NCBI RefSeq assembly: GCF_002939785.1
Contig: NZ_MDEC01000009.1
Location: 106,456-170,455, forward strand
Reading direction: 5' to 3'
DNA from: Xanthomonas codiaei
Lineage (GTDB): Bacteria > Pseudomonadota > Gammaproteobacteria > Xanthomonadales > Xanthomonadaceae
DNA: 64,000 nt
A program made the position numbers and the translations under genes. The notes under the pieces are model-generated. The model saw only the letters and a program-made list of their open reading frames with translations, had not been told where the DNA came from and ran no database searches. Numbering within the stretch: position 1 is the stretch's first letter; each line of letters opens with the position of its first letter. Below, piece after piece: positions 56,801 to 64,000 of this stretch.

Positions 56801-57005
56801 GACTATTCCCCGCCGTTGCGATCTTGAATGATCGGCGAGTTTACTGGCTGCGGCCGCGCTGGCGCGAGCGTCTGAACGGCGTGCCGGCGGCTGCGCTTGT
56901 CGCAGGCGCACACCGCCCCCATCTGTTGCAGGCATCGCCGTTCAGCGTCCCCGCCTGGTTGTCGCGGTCTCGCTATACTTGTCACCACTGTTTTGGAGTG
57001 CCCTC

Positions 57006-57344
57006 ATGGCCGTCAGTCTCACCCCCGCCGCGCTGGAGCGCGTGCAGCGTTTCGTGCAGCAGACCCCGGGTGCGCTGGGCCTGCGCTTTGGCGTGACCAA
57101 GACCGGGTGCTCCGGCTGGGGGCATGTCACCGACCTGGCGCGCGAGCAGCGCGACGACGATGCGGTGTTCGAGCAGGACGGGGTGCAGATCTTCGTCGAC
57201 CCGGTCAGCCTGCCGCTGGTGGATGGCACCTGCATCGACTTCGGCAAGCACGGCCTGAGCGAGACCTTCACCTTCAGCAACCCCAATGCGACGGCCGAGT
57301 GCGGTTGCGGCGAGAGCTTCACGACCGAAGCCGAGCATCGCTGA
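57006..57344 (+). CDS. A-type iron-sulfur cluster carrier (IscA/ErpA family)
   Basis: 112 residues of the HesB/IscA family with the three conserved cysteines: TGCSGW (Cys35) and ECGCGESF (two Cys near 99-101), which hold an iron or Fe-S cluster for transfer to target enzymes. ATG 57006 has GGAG six bases upstream. No isc or suf genes lie beside it, so it is a stand-alone carrier and I do not choose between IscA and ErpA. It is divergent from asnS. Confidence 0.9.
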   Translation: MAVSLTPAALERVQRFVQQTPGALGLRFGVTKTGCSGWGHVTDLAREQRDDDAVFEQDGVQIFVDPVSLPLVDGTCIDFGKHGLSETFTFSNPNATAECGCGESFTTEAEHR

Positions 57345-57353
57345 GCCTGATTT

Positions 57354-57481
57354 CTTCTCCCGCCGGGAGAAGGTGCCCCGTAGGGGCGGATGAGGGTACG
57401 TGCGCAGCCGGGTGCTATTCGGCAGGTGAGTGGCTTCGCCCGTACCCTCACCCCAACCCCTCTCCCGGCGGGAGAGGGGCT
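57354..57481. repeat. large imperfect inverted repeat
   Basis: The left arm 57354-57400 (CTTCTCCCGCCGGGAGAAGG... to TGAGGGTACG) pairs with the right arm 57441-57481 (CGTACCCTCACCCC... to GGGAGAGGGGCT). Each arm also contains its own TCTCCCG/CGGGAGA palindrome. It sits right after the Fe-S carrier stop, in an otherwise empty gap before rpsF, and would fold as a cruciform or a long RNA stem. Confidence 0.8.
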
Positions 57482-57663
57482 CAAGCAGTCGTCGCGCAGG
57501 CGTCCTGTTCGTAGCTCGGCCCGGTTGCGGCTAAGCGCCTGAACTGCCATACTTTCCCGCTTCCTGCCCGGTCTTGGGCGGGAACCCTTGCTCCACCGGC
57601 CGTTTGCGCGGACTTGCGGGGAGCTGTCCGGCCCACGTGGCCACATCCGAAAGGTAAAACAAC

Positions 57664-58095
57664 ATGAGTCGTCATTACGAAGTCGTGTTCCTGGTCCATC
57701 CGGACCAGAGCGAACAGGTCCCGGCCATGATCGAGCGCTACAAGTCGCTGATCGAGGGCGGTAACGGCACCATCCACCGTCTGGAAGACTGGGGCCGTCG
57801 TCAGCTGGCCTATCCGATCCAGAACCTGGTGAAGGCGCACTACGTGCTGCTCAACATCGAAGTCGACCAGGCCGTGCTGAGCGAGCTGGTGGAAAGCTTC
57901 CGCTTCAACGATGCGGTGCTGCGTCACCTGGTCGTCAAGCGCGATGGCGCCGACACCGAGCAGTCGCTGATCATGAAGAGCAAGGACGAGAAGGGCGACA
58001 AGCCCGAGCGTAGCGAACGTCGTCGTCGCGACGACGAAGAGGGCGATGCCCCCGCCGCCAACGATACCGACGGCGACAACGCCGAAGCCGCTTAA
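57664..58095 (+). CDS. rpsF: 30S ribosomal protein S6
   Basis: 143 residues. The conserved S6 core [31 protein letters not shown] and [28 protein letters not shown] is followed by an acidic-basic tail of about 40 residues ([20 protein letters not shown]...) that ends rich in Asp/Ala; E. coli S6 has a similar glutamylated tail. It precedes rpsR by 11 bases. An AAAGGTAA lies before the ATG. Confidence 0.98.
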   Translation: MSRHYEVVFLVHPDQSEQVPAMIERYKSLIEGGNGTIHRLEDWGRRQLAYPIQNLVKAHYVLLNIEVDQAVLSELVESFRFNDAVLRHLVVKRDGADTEQSLIMKSKDEKGDKPERSERRRRDDEEGDAPAANDTDGDNAEAA

Positions 58096-58106
58096 GGAGC
58101 GCTGTC

Positions 58107-58337
58107 ATGTCCAAGTTCTTCCGTCGTCGCAAGTTCTGCAAGTTCACCGCCGAGGGTGTCAAGGAGATCGACTACAAGGATCTCAATACCCTGCGTCAGT
58201 ACCTCACCGAGAACGGCAAGATCGTGCCGAGCCGCGTGACCGGTACCAAGTCCAAGTACCAGCGCCAGCTGGCCACGGCCGTCAAGCGCGCTCGTTTCCT
58301 GGCGCTGATCCCGTACACGGACAACCACGACGTTTGA
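58107..58337 (+). CDS. rpsR: 30S ribosomal protein S18
   Basis: 76 residues, full length: [69 protein letters not shown]. The single N-terminal Cys and the YQRQL motif that binds 16S rRNA with S6 are present. It is preceded by AAGGAGC and lies between rpsF and rplI. No priB gene is present between them. Confidence 0.98.
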   Translation: MSKFFRRRKFCKFTAEGVKEIDYKDLNTLRQYLTENGKIVPSRVTGTKSKYQRQLATAVKRARFLALIPYTDNHDV

Positions 58338-58340
58338 TCC

Positions 58341-58439
58341 GAGTCCCTCGGAAGAGCCCGCACGGTTGTATGTGAATCCCTCACAAAAGCCCGCACGGAT
58401 GTATGTGAGTCCCTCACAAAAGCCCGCACATCCATGTGC
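58341..58439 (+). repeat. 33-bp tandem repeat, three copies, between rpsR and rplI
   Basis: Copies start at 58341, 58374 and 58407 with exact 33-base spacing. Unit: GAGTCCCTCACAAAAGCCCG followed by CACGGATGTATGT; copy 1 differs by GGAAG for ACAAA, and copy 3 departs after GCCCGCAC where it becomes the left arm of a terminator-like hairpin. It starts four bases after the rpsR stop. Confidence 0.85.
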
Positions 58440-58446
58440 GGGTTGT
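58423..58446 (+). terminator. terminator-like hairpin after rpsR
   Basis: CCCGCACA pairs with TGTGCGGG around TCCA and is followed by TTGTTAATGG, a weak T-rich end. It may partly stop rpsF-rpsR transcripts before rplI. Confidence 0.6.
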
Positions 58447-58496
58447 TAATGGATAGAGTTCGGTCGTTCGAGATGCGGTGTTGATCGTGTTGTTGC

Positions 58497-58527
58497 GATT
58501 CCCAAATCCCGATTCCCGAATCCCGTC
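58497..58527 (-). repeat. GGGATTC heptad array before rplI
   Basis: Four heptads read as the complement (CGATTCCC, AAATCCC, CGATTCCC, GAATCCC). It lies 63 bases before the rplI start, between the 33-bp repeats and the rplI leader. Confidence 0.8.
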
Positions 58528-58590
58528 TTTTCGGACAGCACCCGTTGCGCCAGCCCATGTGCCGGCGCTAACGAATAACGGAGTACCACC

Positions 58591-59040
58591 ATGGATCTGA
58601 TTCTTCTGCAGAAAGTGACCAACCTGGGCAACCTGGGCGACAAGGTCAGCGTCAAGCCGGGTTACGGCCGCAACTTCCTCGTGCCGCAGGGCAAGGCCGT
58701 GCCGGCCACCGCCGCCAACGTCGAAGCGTTCGAAACCAAGCGCGCCGAGTACGAAGCCAAGGCCAACAGCATCCTGGCCGACGCACAGAGCCGCGCCGCC
58801 AAGTTCGAAGGCGCCAGCGTCACCATCGGTGCGCATGCATCGACCGAAGGCAAGCTGTACGGTTCGGTCGGCCCGCGCGACATCGCCGAGGCGTTCACTG
58901 CCGCCGGCCTGCCGCTGGAAAAGAGCGAAGTGATCCTGGGCGAAGGCGCATTCCGCAATGTCGGCGAGTACGACGTTGTGCTGCACCTGCACGCCGATGT
59001 GGAAACCACGGTCAAGGTCATCGTCGAATCTGACGCCTGA
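58591..59040 (+). CDS. rplI: 50S ribosomal protein L9
   Basis: 149 residues, normal size: [40 protein letters not shown] (N-terminal RNA-binding domain), a long connecting helix and a C-terminal domain ([40 protein letters not shown]). Its gap from rpsR, 253 bases, is unusually long for this operon and is filled by repeats. A strong terminator follows. Confidence 0.98.
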   Translation: MDLILLQKVTNLGNLGDKVSVKPGYGRNFLVPQGKAVPATAANVEAFETKRAEYEAKANSILADAQSRAAKFEGASVTIGAHASTEGKLYGSVGPRDIAEAFTAAGLPLEKSEVILGEGAFRNVGEYDVVLHLHADVETTVKVIVESDA

Positions 59041-59061
59041 TCCACGCCGCACGCAGTACCC

Positions 59062-59094
59062 GAAGGGCGCCTTGTTAGGCGCCCTTCGTCTTTT
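59062..59094 (+). terminator. intrinsic terminator after rplI
   Basis: A perfect 10-bp stem GAAGGGCGCC/GGCGCCCTTC with loop TTGTTA is followed by GTCTTTT. Confidence 0.95.
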
Positions 59095-59249
59095 AGGCCG
59101 GCCGCAGTGCGGCGGCGACGCCCGTTATACTCATGCCCCATTGCCGGTTCCACGGCCCGCAGATCTTCTCGATCAAGGGTTTAGGTGCTGGCTCCACAGG
59201 AAACGCGCCTGCCGGCCATGTCCGCGCGGTGCCCGGAACCCAGCCGTCC

Positions 59250-62200
59250 ATGCGCCTGTCCACGATCAAGCTGTCCGGTTTCAAGTCGTTCGTCGACCCG
59301 ACGACCTTGCACCTGCCCACCAACATGACCGGCATCGTCGGTCCCAATGGCTGCGGCAAGTCCAACATCATCGATGCGGTGCGCTGGGTGATGGGCGAGA
59401 GCTCGGCCAGCCGCCTGCGTGGCGATTCGCTGACCGACGTGATCTTCTCCGGCTCCTCGGCGCGCAAGCCGGTGTCGCAGGCGACGGTGGAGCTGATCTT
59501 CGACAACTCCGATCACACCATCAGTGGCGAGTTCGCCTCGTTCAACGAGATCTCGGTCAAGCGCCTGGTCAGCCGCGACGGCAACAGCGCCTATTACCTC
59601 AACGGCACCAAGTGCCGCCGCCGCGACATCACCGACCTGTTCCTGGGCACCGGTCTTGGGCCCCGCAGCTACTCGATCATCGAGCAGGGCATGATCAGCC
59701 AGATCATCGAGGCGCGCCCGGAAGACCTGCGCGTGTACCTGGAAGAAGCCGCCGGCATTTCCAAGTACAAGGAGCGCCGCAAGGAAACCGAAACCCGCAT
59801 CCGCCACACCCGCGAGAACCTCGACCGCCTGGGCGACCTGCGCGAGGAAATCACCAAGCAGCTAGCGCATCTGCAGCGCCAGGCGCGCCAGGCCGAGCAG
59901 TACCAGGCCTTGCAGGAAGAGCGCCGGATCAAGGACGCCGAGTGGAAGGCGCTGGAATACCGCGGCCTGGATGGTCAGCTGCAAGGCCTGCGCGAGAAAT
60001 TGAACCAGGAAGAGACGCGCCTGCAGCAACTGATCGCCGACCAGCGCGATGCCGAGGCGCGCATCGAAACCGGACGCGTGCGCCGCGAGGAGGCCGCCGA
60101 GGCGGTGGCCAAGGCGCAGGCCGATGTCTACCAGGTAGGCAGCGCGCTGGCGCGGATCGAGCAGCAGATCCAGCACCAGCGTGAACTCTCCCATCGCCTG
60201 CACAAGGCGCGCGACGAGGCGCAGAGCCAGCTGCAGGAGCTGACCCAGCACATCAGCGGCGACTCGGCGAAGCTGAGCGTCCTGCGCGAGGCGGTGGCCG
60301 ATGCCGAGCCGCAGCTGGAACAGCTGCGCGAAGACCACGAATTCCGTCAGGAAGCCCTGCGCGAGGCCGAAGCGCGGCTGGCCGACTGGCAGCAACGCTG
60401 GGAAACCCATAACCGCGACACCGGCGAGGCCTCGCGGGCCGGGGAAGTGGAGCGCACCCGCGTCGATTATCTGGACCGCCAGTCGCTGGAGGCCGAGCGC
60501 CGCCGCGAAGCGCTGGTCAACGAACGCGCCGGGCTGGACCTGGACGCGCTGGCCGAGGCATTCGAGCAGATCGAGTTGCGCCACGAAACGCAAAAGACCT
60601 CGCTGGACGGATTGAACGAGCAGGTGGAAGCGCGCAAGCACGCGCTGGCCGCGCTACAGGACCAGCAACGCGCCAGCCAGGGCGAGCTGGCCGAGGTGCG
60701 CAAGCAGGCGCAGGCCGCGCGTGGCCGGCTGTCTTCGCTGGAAACCCTGCAGCAGGCTGCGCTGGGCCAGGAGCAGGGCGCGGCAGTGGCATGGTTGAAG
60801 GCGCGCGGGCTGGATTCGGCGGCGCGCGTAGGCGAACGCATCACGGTGGAAAGCGGCTGGGAAAACACCGTCGAAAGCGCGCTGGGGCAGTTGATCGAAG
60901 GCGTGCTGGTGGAGGCGCCCGAGCAGCTGGTCGATGCGTTGGGCGAGCTGAGCGAGGGCCGCATTGCGCTGGTGTCCAGTGCCACCGACAGCGCGAGCTT
61001 TGCACCGACGTCGCTGGCCGCCAAGGTGCAGGGGCCGATCGCGATCCGCCGCCTGCTGGCGCGCCTGCACGCCGCCGAGGATCTGGACGCCGCGCGCGCG
61101 TTGCAACGCAGCCTGCCCGAAGGCGATTCGGTCATCACCCGCAATGGCGAACGCCTGGGCGAAGGCTGGGTGCGCGTGTCGCGCTCGGGTGCGGCCAAGC
61201 AGGGCGCGCTGCTGCGCGAGCGCGAAATCCAGGAGCTGCGCACCCAGATCGAAACCCTGCAGGAGCGCGAGGCCGATCTGGAACACCGGCTCGCCGGCTT
61301 CCGCGAGCAGTCGCTGGCGGCCGAGCAGCAGCGCGAAGATGCGCAGCGCCAGTTGTACATGGCCCATCGCAGCGTCTCCGAACTGGCCGGCCAGTTGCAG
61401 AGCCAGCAGGGCAAGGTCGATGCGGCGCGCGCGCGCATCGAGCGCATCGAAACCGAGCTGTCGCAGTTGCTGGAAACGCTGGACACCAGCCGCGAACAAG
61501 CCCGCGAGGCACGTGCGAAACTCGAGGATGCGGTCACCCTGATGGGCGACCTGCAGGGCACGCGGCAGGCGCTGGAAAACGAGCGCCGCCAGCTCACCGA
61601 TGCACGCGATCAGGCGCGCGATGCCGCACGCGGCGTGCGCGATGCGATGCATGCGCTGGCGCTCACGCTGGAATCCCAGCGCACCCAGATCGCCTCGCTC
61701 AGCCAGACCCTGGAGCGCATGGACAGCCAGCGCGGCCAGCTCGACACGCGCCTGGAAGACCTGGTGGCCCAGCTCAGTGAGGGCGATTCCCCGGTGGAAA
61801 CGCTGGAACACGAACACCAGGCCGCCTTGAGCGAGCGCGTACGCACCGAGCGCGTGCTCGGCGAGACGCGCACGCTGCTGGACAGCATCGACAGCGAGCT
61901 GCGCAGCTTCGAGCAGACCCGCCAGCAGCGCGACGAGCAGGCGCTGGCGCAGCGCGAGCGAATCAACCAGCGCAAGCTCGATCAACAGGCGCTGGTGCTC
62001 AACGCCGAGCAGCTCTCTGCTGCCGTGGTCAAGGCCGGCTTCGTGCTCGAGGACGTGGTCAACGGCCTGCCCGAAGCGGCCAACGCCGCCGAGTGGGAAG
62101 CGGCGGTGAACCAGATCGATGGCCGCATGCGCCGCCTGGAGCCGGTGAACCTAGCCGCGATCCAGGAATACGGCGAAGCTGCGCAGCGTTCGGAATACCT

Positions 62201-62753
62201 GGACGCGCAGAACCTGGACCTCAACACCGCGCTGGAAACGCTGGAGGAAGCCATCCGCAAGATCGACCGCGAGACCCGCGGCCGCTTCAAGGACACCTTC
62301 GACCGCGTCAATTCCGGTGTGCAGGCGCTGTATCCGCGCCTGTTCGGCGGTGGCCACGCATACCTGGAACTCACCGGCGAGGACCTGCTCGATACCGGCG
62401 TGACCATCATGGCGCGCCCGCCCGGCAAGCGCGTGTCCAGCATCTCGCTGCTGTCCGGCGGCGAGAAGGCGATGACCGCGGTGGCGCTGGTATTTGCGAT
62501 CTTCCAACTCAATCCCGCACCGTTCTGCCTGCTGGACGAGGTGGATGCGCCGCTGGACGAGGCCAACGTCGGCCGCCTGGCCAACATGGTGCGCGAGATG
62601 AGCGAGAAGGTGCAGTTCCTGTTCGTCAGCCACAACAAGGCCACGATGGAAGCCGCGCGTCAGCTATCCGGCGTGACCATGCGCGAGCCGGGCGTCAGCC
62701 GCCTGGTCAGCGTGGACCTGGAAGAGGCCGCGCGTTTGGCGGGTGCGGCATGA
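59250..62753 (+). CDS. smc: chromosome segregation/condensin ATPase Smc
   Basis: 1167-residue SMC protein that compacts and separates sister chromosomes. The N-terminal head has Walker A GIVGPNGCGKSNII; two long coiled coils (about 170-500 and 670-990) flank a hinge; the C-terminal head has signature LLSGGEKAMTAVALVF and Walker B FCLLDEVDAPLDEANVGRL. Start ATG 59250 (MRLSTIKLSGFKSFVD) is exactly the family start. The next gene is zipA, the usual order in this group. Confidence 0.97.
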   Translation: MRLSTIKLSGFKSFVDPTTLHLPTNMTGIVGPNGCGKSNIIDAVRWVMGESSASRLRGDSLTDVIFSGSSARKPVSQATVELIFDNSDHTISGEFASFNEISVKRLVSRDGNSAYYLNGTKCRRRDITDLFLGTGLGPRSYSIIEQGMISQIIEARPEDLRVYLEEAAGISKYKERRKETETRIRHTRENLDRLGDLREEITKQLAHLQRQARQAEQYQALQEERRIKDAEWKALEYRGLDGQLQGLREKLNQEETRLQQLIADQRDAEARIETGRVRREEAAEAVAKAQADVYQVGSALARIEQQIQHQRELSHRLHKARDEAQSQLQELTQHISGDSAKLSVLREAVADAEPQLEQLREDHEFRQEALREAEARLADWQQRWETHNRDTGEASRAGEVERTRVDYLDRQSLEAERRREALVNERAGLDLDALAEAFEQIELRHETQKTSLDGLNEQVEARKHALAALQDQQRASQGELAEVRKQAQAARGRLSSLETLQQAALGQEQGAAVAWLKARGLDSAARVGERITVESGWENTVESALGQLIEGVLVEAPEQLVDALGELSEGRIALVSSATDSASFAPTSLAAKVQGPIAIRRLLARLHAAEDLDAARALQRSLPEGDSVITRNGERLGEGWVRVSRSGAAKQGALLREREIQELRTQIETLQEREADLEHRLAGFREQSLAAEQQREDAQRQLYMAHRSVSELAGQLQSQQGKVDAARARIERIETELSQLLETLDTSREQAREARAKLEDAVTLMGDLQGTRQALENERRQLTDARDQARDAARGVRDAMHALALTLESQRTQIASLSQTLERMDSQRGQLDTRLEDLVAQLSEGDSPVETLEHEHQAALSERVRTERVLGETRTLLDSIDSELRSFEQTRQQRDEQALAQRERINQRKLDQQALVLNAEQLSAAVVKAGFVLEDVVNGLPEAANAAEWEAAVNQIDGRMRRLEPVNLAAIQEYGEAAQRSEYLDAQNLDLNTALETLEEAIRKIDRETRGRFKDTFDRVNSGVQALYPRLFGGGHAYLELTGEDLLDTGVTIMARPPGKRVSSISLLSGGEKAMTAVALVFAIFQLNPAPFCLLDEVDAPLDEANVGRLANMVREMSEKVQFLFVSHNKATMEAARQLSGVTMREPGVSRLVSVDLEEAARLAGAA

Positions 62754-62809
62754 CGTGCCATGCTTGTCGGAATGACGACATCTGTCACTTTACTGCGGAG
62801 GCACGCTGA

Positions 62810-63544
62810 ATGTCCGACATGGCCATGATCCGGATCGGCATCCTGATCGCCGGGCTGCTGCTGGTCGCAGCCATCTTCCTGTTCGGCCGCCCGAAGAAGT
62901 CGCCACAGGGGCGCCGGGTGGACAAGGACGAGGGACAGCCGCGCGAACGCCGCGAGCCGGTGATTTCCGGCGATGCAGGGGGTGAGGGCGAGGCATTCGA
63001 ACGCAGCGAGCGCAGTGCCGAACAGAGCGAACTGGCGCTGGATGCGCAGGACGCCGCCGGCGGCAACGATGTCGGCAAGCGCCCGAACCAGGATTTCGAC
63101 AAGATCGTGTCGCTGTTCGTCGCTGCCAAGGCCGGCCAGATCCTGCGCGGCGAAGACGTGGTGGTGGCCGCCGAAAAGACCGGGCTGGTGTTCGGCCACA
63201 TGAATGTGTTCCACCGCCTGGTCGAGGGCCATCCCGAGCGTGGACCCATCTTCAGCATGGCCAGCATCCTCAAGCCCGGCAGTTTCGACATGGCCAACAT
63301 CCGCGAGATGCAGACGCCGGCGATCGCCTTCTTCCTGACCCTGCCGGCGCCGATGACTGCGCTCGATGCCTGGGAAAAGATGCTGCCCACCGTGCAGCGC
63401 ATGGCCGAGCTGCTGGATGGCGTGGTGCTGGACGATGGCCGCAATGCGCTGGGCCGGCAGCGGGTGGCGCATATCCGCGACGAATTGCGCGCCTACGACC
63501 GCCAGCATCAGGCACCGCCGCTGACCAAGTCGCCGCGCTGGTGA
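62810..63544 (+). CDS. zipA: cell-division protein ZipA
   Basis: Inner-membrane protein that tethers FtsZ at the division site. 244 residues: N-terminal membrane helix (MIRIGILIAGLLLVAAIFLFG), a charged linker of about 70 residues (KDEGQPRERREP...), and the C-terminal FtsZ-binding domain (FDKIVSLFVAAKAGQILRGEDVVVAAEKTGLVFGHMNVFHR...ALGRQRVAHIRDEL). The linker is shorter than in E. coli. ATG 62810 follows GCGGAGG. It lies 56 bases after smc. Confidence 0.94.
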   Translation: MSDMAMIRIGILIAGLLLVAAIFLFGRPKKSPQGRRVDKDEGQPRERREPVISGDAGGEGEAFERSERSAEQSELALDAQDAAGGNDVGKRPNQDFDKIVSLFVAAKAGQILRGEDVVVAAEKTGLVFGHMNVFHRLVEGHPERGPIFSMASILKPGSFDMANIREMQTPAIAFFLTLPAPMTALDAWEKMLPTVQRMAELLDGVVLDDGRNALGRQRVAHIRDELRAYDRQHQAPPLTKSPRW

Positions 63545-63550
63545 GTTGAC

Positions 63551-63955
63551 ATGTTGAGCCTGCAGGGCGTGTTGGCGGTGGCGTTGCTGTTGGTGCTGTG
63601 GGCGATCCTGGCGATGCCGCTGCTGTGGATATTCACGAGGATTGCCGCGCGCCTGCGCAAACGCCCGCGGCATTCGCGCTGGCTGGTAGGCGGCTTTGCG
63701 GCCGCGGTCGCGGTGGTGGTCGCGCCGGTGCCAACGCCCTTCGTCAGCGTGTTCATGCCGCACGCCATCGCCTTGTTGGATCGCCGCTATTACATGCATA
63801 TCCTGCAAGGCCAACCGATGCTGCGCGAACTGCTGCTGTGGAATGCCGGCTCGATGCTGCTGACGTTTGTGATCAGCTATCTGTGGATCCGGCGCACGCT
63901 GCGCGCTAAAGCCCCTCTTCCTGCGGGGCGAGAAGGCACGGCTCCCGCGCCGTAG
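63551..63955 (+). CDS. three-span membrane protein of unknown function
   Basis: 134 residues with membrane helices at about 5-28 (VLAVALLLVLWAILAMPLLWIF), 45-66 (WLVGGFAAAVAVVVAPVPTPF) and 95-113. No domain is recognised. It starts six bases after zipA, so it belongs to that operon. The last ~15 residues (KAPLPAGREGTAPAP) are encoded by sequence that resembles the palindromic intergenic repeat seen at 57.4 kb, so the C-terminus may have been rewritten by repeat insertion. Confidence 0.75.
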   Translation: MLSLQGVLAVALLLVLWAILAMPLLWIFTRIAARLRKRPRHSRWLVGGFAAAVAVVVAPVPTPFVSVFMPHAIALLDRRYYMHILQGQPMLRELLLWNAGSMLLTFVISYLWIRRTLRAKAPLPAGREGTAPAP

Positions 63956-64000
63956 GCGCGCGGGCCTTGGAGCGCCCGCGCCGCAAGCGCGGGCCGGGGT
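63909..64000. repeat. GC palindrome at the right edge
   Basis: GCCCCTCTTCCTGCGGGGCGAGAAGG and the following GCGCGG/CCGCGC stretches recall the arms of the 57354 element. The window ends inside it, so its extent is unknown. Confidence 0.45.

Noticed and set aside
58341..58439. Possible CRISPR array
   Set aside because: Three units abut with no spacers and no cas genes are present; it is a tandem repeat.

Overview
The window is a continuous, GC-rich chromosomal stretch that I assign to the genus Xanthomonas (Gammaproteobacteria). The evidence is gene content and order: smc-zipA, rpsF-rpsR-rplI, a pstS-pstS-pstC-pstA-pstB-phoU locus with an OprP-type porin, and a kynurenine-pathway cluster (haao, kynU, kmo) of the kind known in Xanthomonas for making quinolinate/NAD from tryptophan. 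I cannot name the species. No insertion sequence, integrase, CRISPR array or rRNA operon is visible; one tRNA-Leu(CAG) lies at the left edge.

Layout. 0.2-9 kb: tRNA-Leu, RNase R, a GFA-family protein, the 23S rRNA methyltransferase RlmB, a membrane-anchored propeller-GGDEF diguanylate cyclase and RNase T. 9-17 kb: the phosphate regulon, read leftward, with an OprP-like porin, two PstS paralogues (one a lipoprotein), PstC, PstA, PstB and PhoU, and Pho-box-like sites before both pstS genes and before the porin. 17-37 kb: a beta-carbonic anhydrase with a SulP transporter, endonuclease III, an enoyl-CoA hydratase, a degenerate FKBP-like protein, a DUF1289-NUDIX fusion with a sulfurtransferase, AmpD-like amidase, MOSC protein, an ABC-F ATPase, RlmKL, NAD kinase and a 5'-nucleotidase. 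37-46 kb: a leftward block with 3-hydroxyanthranilate dioxygenase, a FUSC-type exporter, kynureninase, kynurenine 3-monooxygenase, exonuclease I and a DUF2461 protein, then a second beta-carbonic anhydrase.

46.1-53.7 kb is the unusual part. It is a rightward accessory island of visibly lower GC, placed between the second carbonic anhydrase and a PaiB-like gene. It encodes a GH108 peptidoglycan hydrolase whose ribosome-binding site lies in a perfect hairpin, two DUF2589-type proteins with a third that looks related, small exported and membrane proteins, and an orphan LuxR-type response regulator. After a long non-coding stretch comes a two-gene unit. Its first product carries the active-site block of ribosome-inactivating proteins (ricin/Shiga A-chain rRNA N-glycosylases). 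Its second has a C-terminal half resembling guanyl-specific ribonucleases of the RNase Sa/barnase type. I propose a toxin island in which a phage-type muramidase may help release toxins that attack RNA. The parts are read from sequence; the joint function is inference.

53.7-64 kb returns to core genes: paiB-like, three small genes, asnS, an A-type Fe-S carrier, rpsF-rpsR-rplI, smc and zipA. The intergenic regions carry several dispersed repeats: GGGATTC heptad arrays, a palindromic element in two copies whose core is inverted relative to its flanks, a 33-bp tandem repeat between rpsR and rplI, and a large inverted repeat after the Fe-S carrier gene.
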